Of a stretch of 57,150 nt of DNA, positions 55,043 through 57,150 are shown piece by piece; the first letter of the stretch is position 1, and each line of letters begins with the position of its first letter. The stretch is from the NCBI GenBank assembly GCA_003427395.1, contig BFEA01000250.1, positions 1,729,917-1,787,066 on the forward strand, read 5' to 3'. This DNA is from Chara braunii. Taxonomy: Eukaryota; Streptophyta; Charophyceae; Charales; Characeae. The translations under genes and the position numbers were made by a program. The notes under the pieces are model-generated. The model did not search any database. It had not been told where the DNA came from and worked only from the letters and a program-made list of their open reading frames with translations.

Positions 55043-55077
<35 letters not shown>
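54931..55077. mobile_element. Partial MITE copy followed by (CT)n
   Basis: GAGTTATAATTGCAC and CACCCTACCTGGCC match the MITE at 42861. The left end is partly replaced. The right end (CAGTTTCCAATTGC reversed) is followed by a CT repeat at 55047-55077. Confidence 0.6.
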
Positions 55078-55080
<3 letters not shown>

Positions 55081-55129
55081 TTTGGAGAGAGAAACGGCAT
55101 GGTTTGGTTTTCTTTGTTTTTTTCTTTGT

Positions 55130-55435
55130 TCTTTTTTAAGAATGTTGTTTGTCTTTTCTTTTTTTTGTTTTTTTATGTGTACCTACCGGCAGCTCGAGGC
55201 TCAGCAAGCTTCGGGATAACATTAGGCTGAGGGCCGGGTTGTTCAGGATTAGAGTCAGACCTGAACAACCGGTAGGTACTGGTGGTTCAAGCAGAAGCGG
55301 GGTAATGGCCCTGGTGCTCGTAAAATTTCTGTAATCTTTTGTAAACGGACGCTGGGCCCGGTTGCCAGCACGTGATACTCTCCACACATAGATTGGATCA
55401 TGCCCCCATTTCAACAAAAAAAAATGAAGGAAAAG
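55130..55435 (+). mobile_element. LINE/SINE 3' end with a structured three-stem segment
   Basis: The 3' module GCTGGGCCCGGTTGCCAGC (55347-55400) ends in a short A-tail. Upstream, 55179-55279 can fold as three stems: GTACCTACC/GGTAGGTAC closing the segment, CTCAGC/GCTGAG (55200-55231), and GGTTGTTCAGG/CCTGAACAACC (55237-55270, 12-base loop). This resembles a three-way junction. It shares AGAAGC.GGGTAATGGCCC with 39920. Confidence 0.6.
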
Positions 55436-55904
55436 AAGACTGCATTTAAAACTCTGCCTTCAACTAGACTGCAAAAACCTGTTTTTTTAATTGCAAATCG
55501 AAACTTGCTTTTTGACGCGGGCATAGTTACCTCTTGCATTATTATTCAGTCCAACATCAGGCAGGGATTTTTCAGGGACTGGCAGCTCCTTGGCTTGGAA
55601 CCATGCACATTGACCAGCTTCTCTTCTTGTCTTGAACTACACATTATACATGCATATGGTCACCACGACTGGGACCACAGCTCAAACCACCAGTACTTCT
55701 GAACCGGGATTGGAAGCGCCCTGCGCGGAAAAAAAAAAAAAGGAACTGGTGCGGGCCTCCTTTTGGCTGGTGCCGTGAGCCATTTTTCTCGAGAGGCCGA
55801 GCCCCAAAAGTTGCGGCTGCATGCAAGCCGCATATTTTATTCTTTGCCGTGGAAACATACTGGTGGTTTAACGTGCATAGAGTACACAACACTTGGACCA
55901 CACC

Positions 55905-56035
55905 TTATCCTCATATGTTGTCCCCACCATTTGCTGCCATACACCATATTCCTTCATGTGGTCCCCACCATTTCCTGCCGTACACCATATTCCTATATGT
56001 GGTCCCCATGATTTGGGCCATGCATGGTTCCCACC
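55905..56035. repeat. ~48-bp tandem repeat, three units
   Basis: Units of ATGTGGTCCCCACCATTTCC and TGCCGTACACCATATTCCT begin near 55908, 55945 and 55993. Confidence 0.75.
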
Positions 56036-56211
56036 ACCTGGATTCATTCTCCACAAGAGAGCATTGGCATCTGCCTGTTTGACTTCATGCAACCTCTGGG
56101 AGACATTAAAGGCCACCTGTGCCACAAACCTGCAAAAGAGTGTCTTTTCTTACACCTTCCAAACATGCAGGATGCAAATTCTCTGCCACTACGAAAGAAT
56201 ATCGAGAAAAC

Positions 56212-56305
56212 TAGGGTGCAGTCATGGTTTGAGTATCTAAATGAATTTCAAACTGCAGTTTTTAATTCCAGTCCCGTGGGGACTTTACTATGCAGTCGAA
56301 ACTCC
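56212..56305 (+). repeat. Dispersed repeat family D, copy 3
   Basis: GAGTATCTAAATGAATTTCAA to GGGGACTTTACTATGCAGTCG; matches 14953-15050 and 19396-19487. Confidence 0.7.
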
Positions 56306-56448
56306 GCTCTGCAGAAAAATTGCACCGCGGAGCTTGGAGTTCAATCAACCAGGTGGCCTTTTTTTTTTTTTTTTCCCGGCCGCATGCCACACCGCCGCAT
56401 GCCACACCGCGGCTGAAAGGAAAAAAAAAAACAAAGCAAGCCCCATGG

Positions 56449-56592
56449 TCGGGTCACGACCGAGACGTCTCGGTCACACCCCCGATTGGCCATGGCCTCG
56501 ATGTCCCAGCCACACCCCAGATTGGCCACGCCCGAGATGTCTCGGCCACATCCCAGATTGGCCATCGCCGAGATGTCTCAGCCAAGGCAGAG
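56449..56592. repeat. 36-bp tandem repeat with a central palindrome, four units
   Basis: Units start near 56449, 56485, 56521 and 56557 (ATTGGCCAYG, then CGAGATGTCTCGG, then CCACAYCCCAG). The first unit has the perfect 14-base palindrome CCGAGACGTCTCGG. One plus frame gives a 12-residue repeat (GHARDVSATSQI-like) in a 157-residue frame; all three frames are open because of the period, so coding is uncertain. Confidence 0.8.
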
Positions 56593-57150
56593 ATTTTAGG
56601 GGGGCTGTGGGAACGCGGCGCGCAAAAAAAACAAAACAAATAAAAAAGAAGGGAACATTTGTCTGGCGCCCCTATATTTTCCATTATTTTGTGTCGTGCC
56701 CCTCTGACGACTGATTTACCCCGTGCCCCTAGGCCTAAAAATGCTTTCGGCAGGCCCCTGTCGGTAGTGGGCCCAACTTTCCAGGAAACCCTCCCTCAAC
56801 TGGCGGTCCCATTCCATTGGCCTCTGCGCCATATGCCCCCATAAGGGGCAGCCACCTTCCTGTACTGCCCCTGCACCAGTGAGGCACTTGAAATTTGAAT
56901 TGGATTTAGAACCCCGTTGTTGTTGAGGCGCTGCTGCTATTTTTCTTGACGCGCCCACGTGGAGAAGCTCGTGAAGGCCAACCTCCTGTCCCGCTTCTTG
57001 GAGTTTTGCCATCTCGCCCTCTTCGAGCGAGTTCTCGCTCGTCATTGTTACTCTGCTTTGTGTTCATGTCATTCTCTTCCCGGCGAGTTTGTTTGTGTGT
57101 GTGTGATGACAGGATGAACAAAATCGAATGAATCTACTGATAGAACATGA
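56593..57150. other. End of window, no gene recognised
   Basis: An A-rich run near 56625 and GC-rich sequence follow. The minus-strand frame 56716-57045 (109 residues) has no recognisable motif. Confidence 0.35.

Noticed and set aside
56716-57045. 109-residue minus-strand frame
   Set aside because: No motif and no neighbours to support it; kept only as an unassigned stretch.

Overview
The window reads as eukaryotic, intergenic-type DNA from a plant-lineage genome that is almost entirely mobile-element sequence. There are no operons, ribosome binding sites or intact housekeeping genes. It contains a Ty3-type LTR retrotransposon whose primer-binding site resembles that of plant elements, at least five LINE copies in both orientations with A-tails, a broken Harbinger-type DNA transposon, small non-autonomous DNA elements, tRNA-like SINE heads and many tandem repeats. 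The acidic gag-like protein at about 7 kb and the LINE style remind me of the charophyte alga Chara. That is an impression from memory, not something proved here.

Layout. 0-5 kb: non-coding and unusually hairpin-rich, with seven back-to-back hairpins (540-787), a ~123-bp tandem array (1.64-2.2 kb) and an array of hairpins that share one loop but have different, still complementary, stems (2.5-3.17 kb). 6-8 kb: a tRNA-like SINE head and a glutamate-rich gag-like pseudogene. 10.3-13.3 kb: a decayed Harbinger element with convergent Myb/SANT-like and DDE transposase genes. 14.4-14.8 kb: an assembly gap. 15.1-18.2 kb: a 5'-truncated LINE on the minus strand with a 12-bp target duplication and a triplicated FADD catalytic box. 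18.2-20.7 kb: tandem and dispersed repeats. 20.7-22.7 kb: a LINE ORF1 with zinc knuckle. 22.9-26.9 kb: a second minus-strand LINE. 27.6-28.8 kb: an unrecognised Asp/Asn-rich gene candidate. 29.2-35.06 kb: a plus-strand LINE with endonuclease, RT and zinc-binding regions, interrupted by a 473-bp DNA element with 8-bp target duplication. 35.4-37.2 kb: a larger relative of that element, filled with 81-bp repeats whose orientation switches twice. A possible hammerhead ribozyme core lies just before it. 40.47 kb: a transposase-adapter junction left by sequencing, so the join there is not genomic. 40.5-44 kb: nested LINE fragments and a MITE. 44.9-53.45 kb: the Ty3-type element on the minus strand. 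53.5-57.15 kb: tandem duplications, SINE and LINE tails, and microsatellites.

How the parts work together. Most elements are dead because of frameshifts, stops and 5' truncation, but their signatures still show how they moved: LINE tails with target duplications, LTR ends with primer-binding site, and terminal inverted repeats with target duplications. Several layers are nested (a DNA element inside a LINE; a MITE and a retroposon inside another LINE), which gives a relative order of insertion. The most unusual signals are RNA- or DNA-structure signals rather than proteins: covarying hairpin arrays, a two-hairpin module shared by LINE 3' ends, a possible three-way junction at 55.2 kb, and foldback-like repeat arrays.
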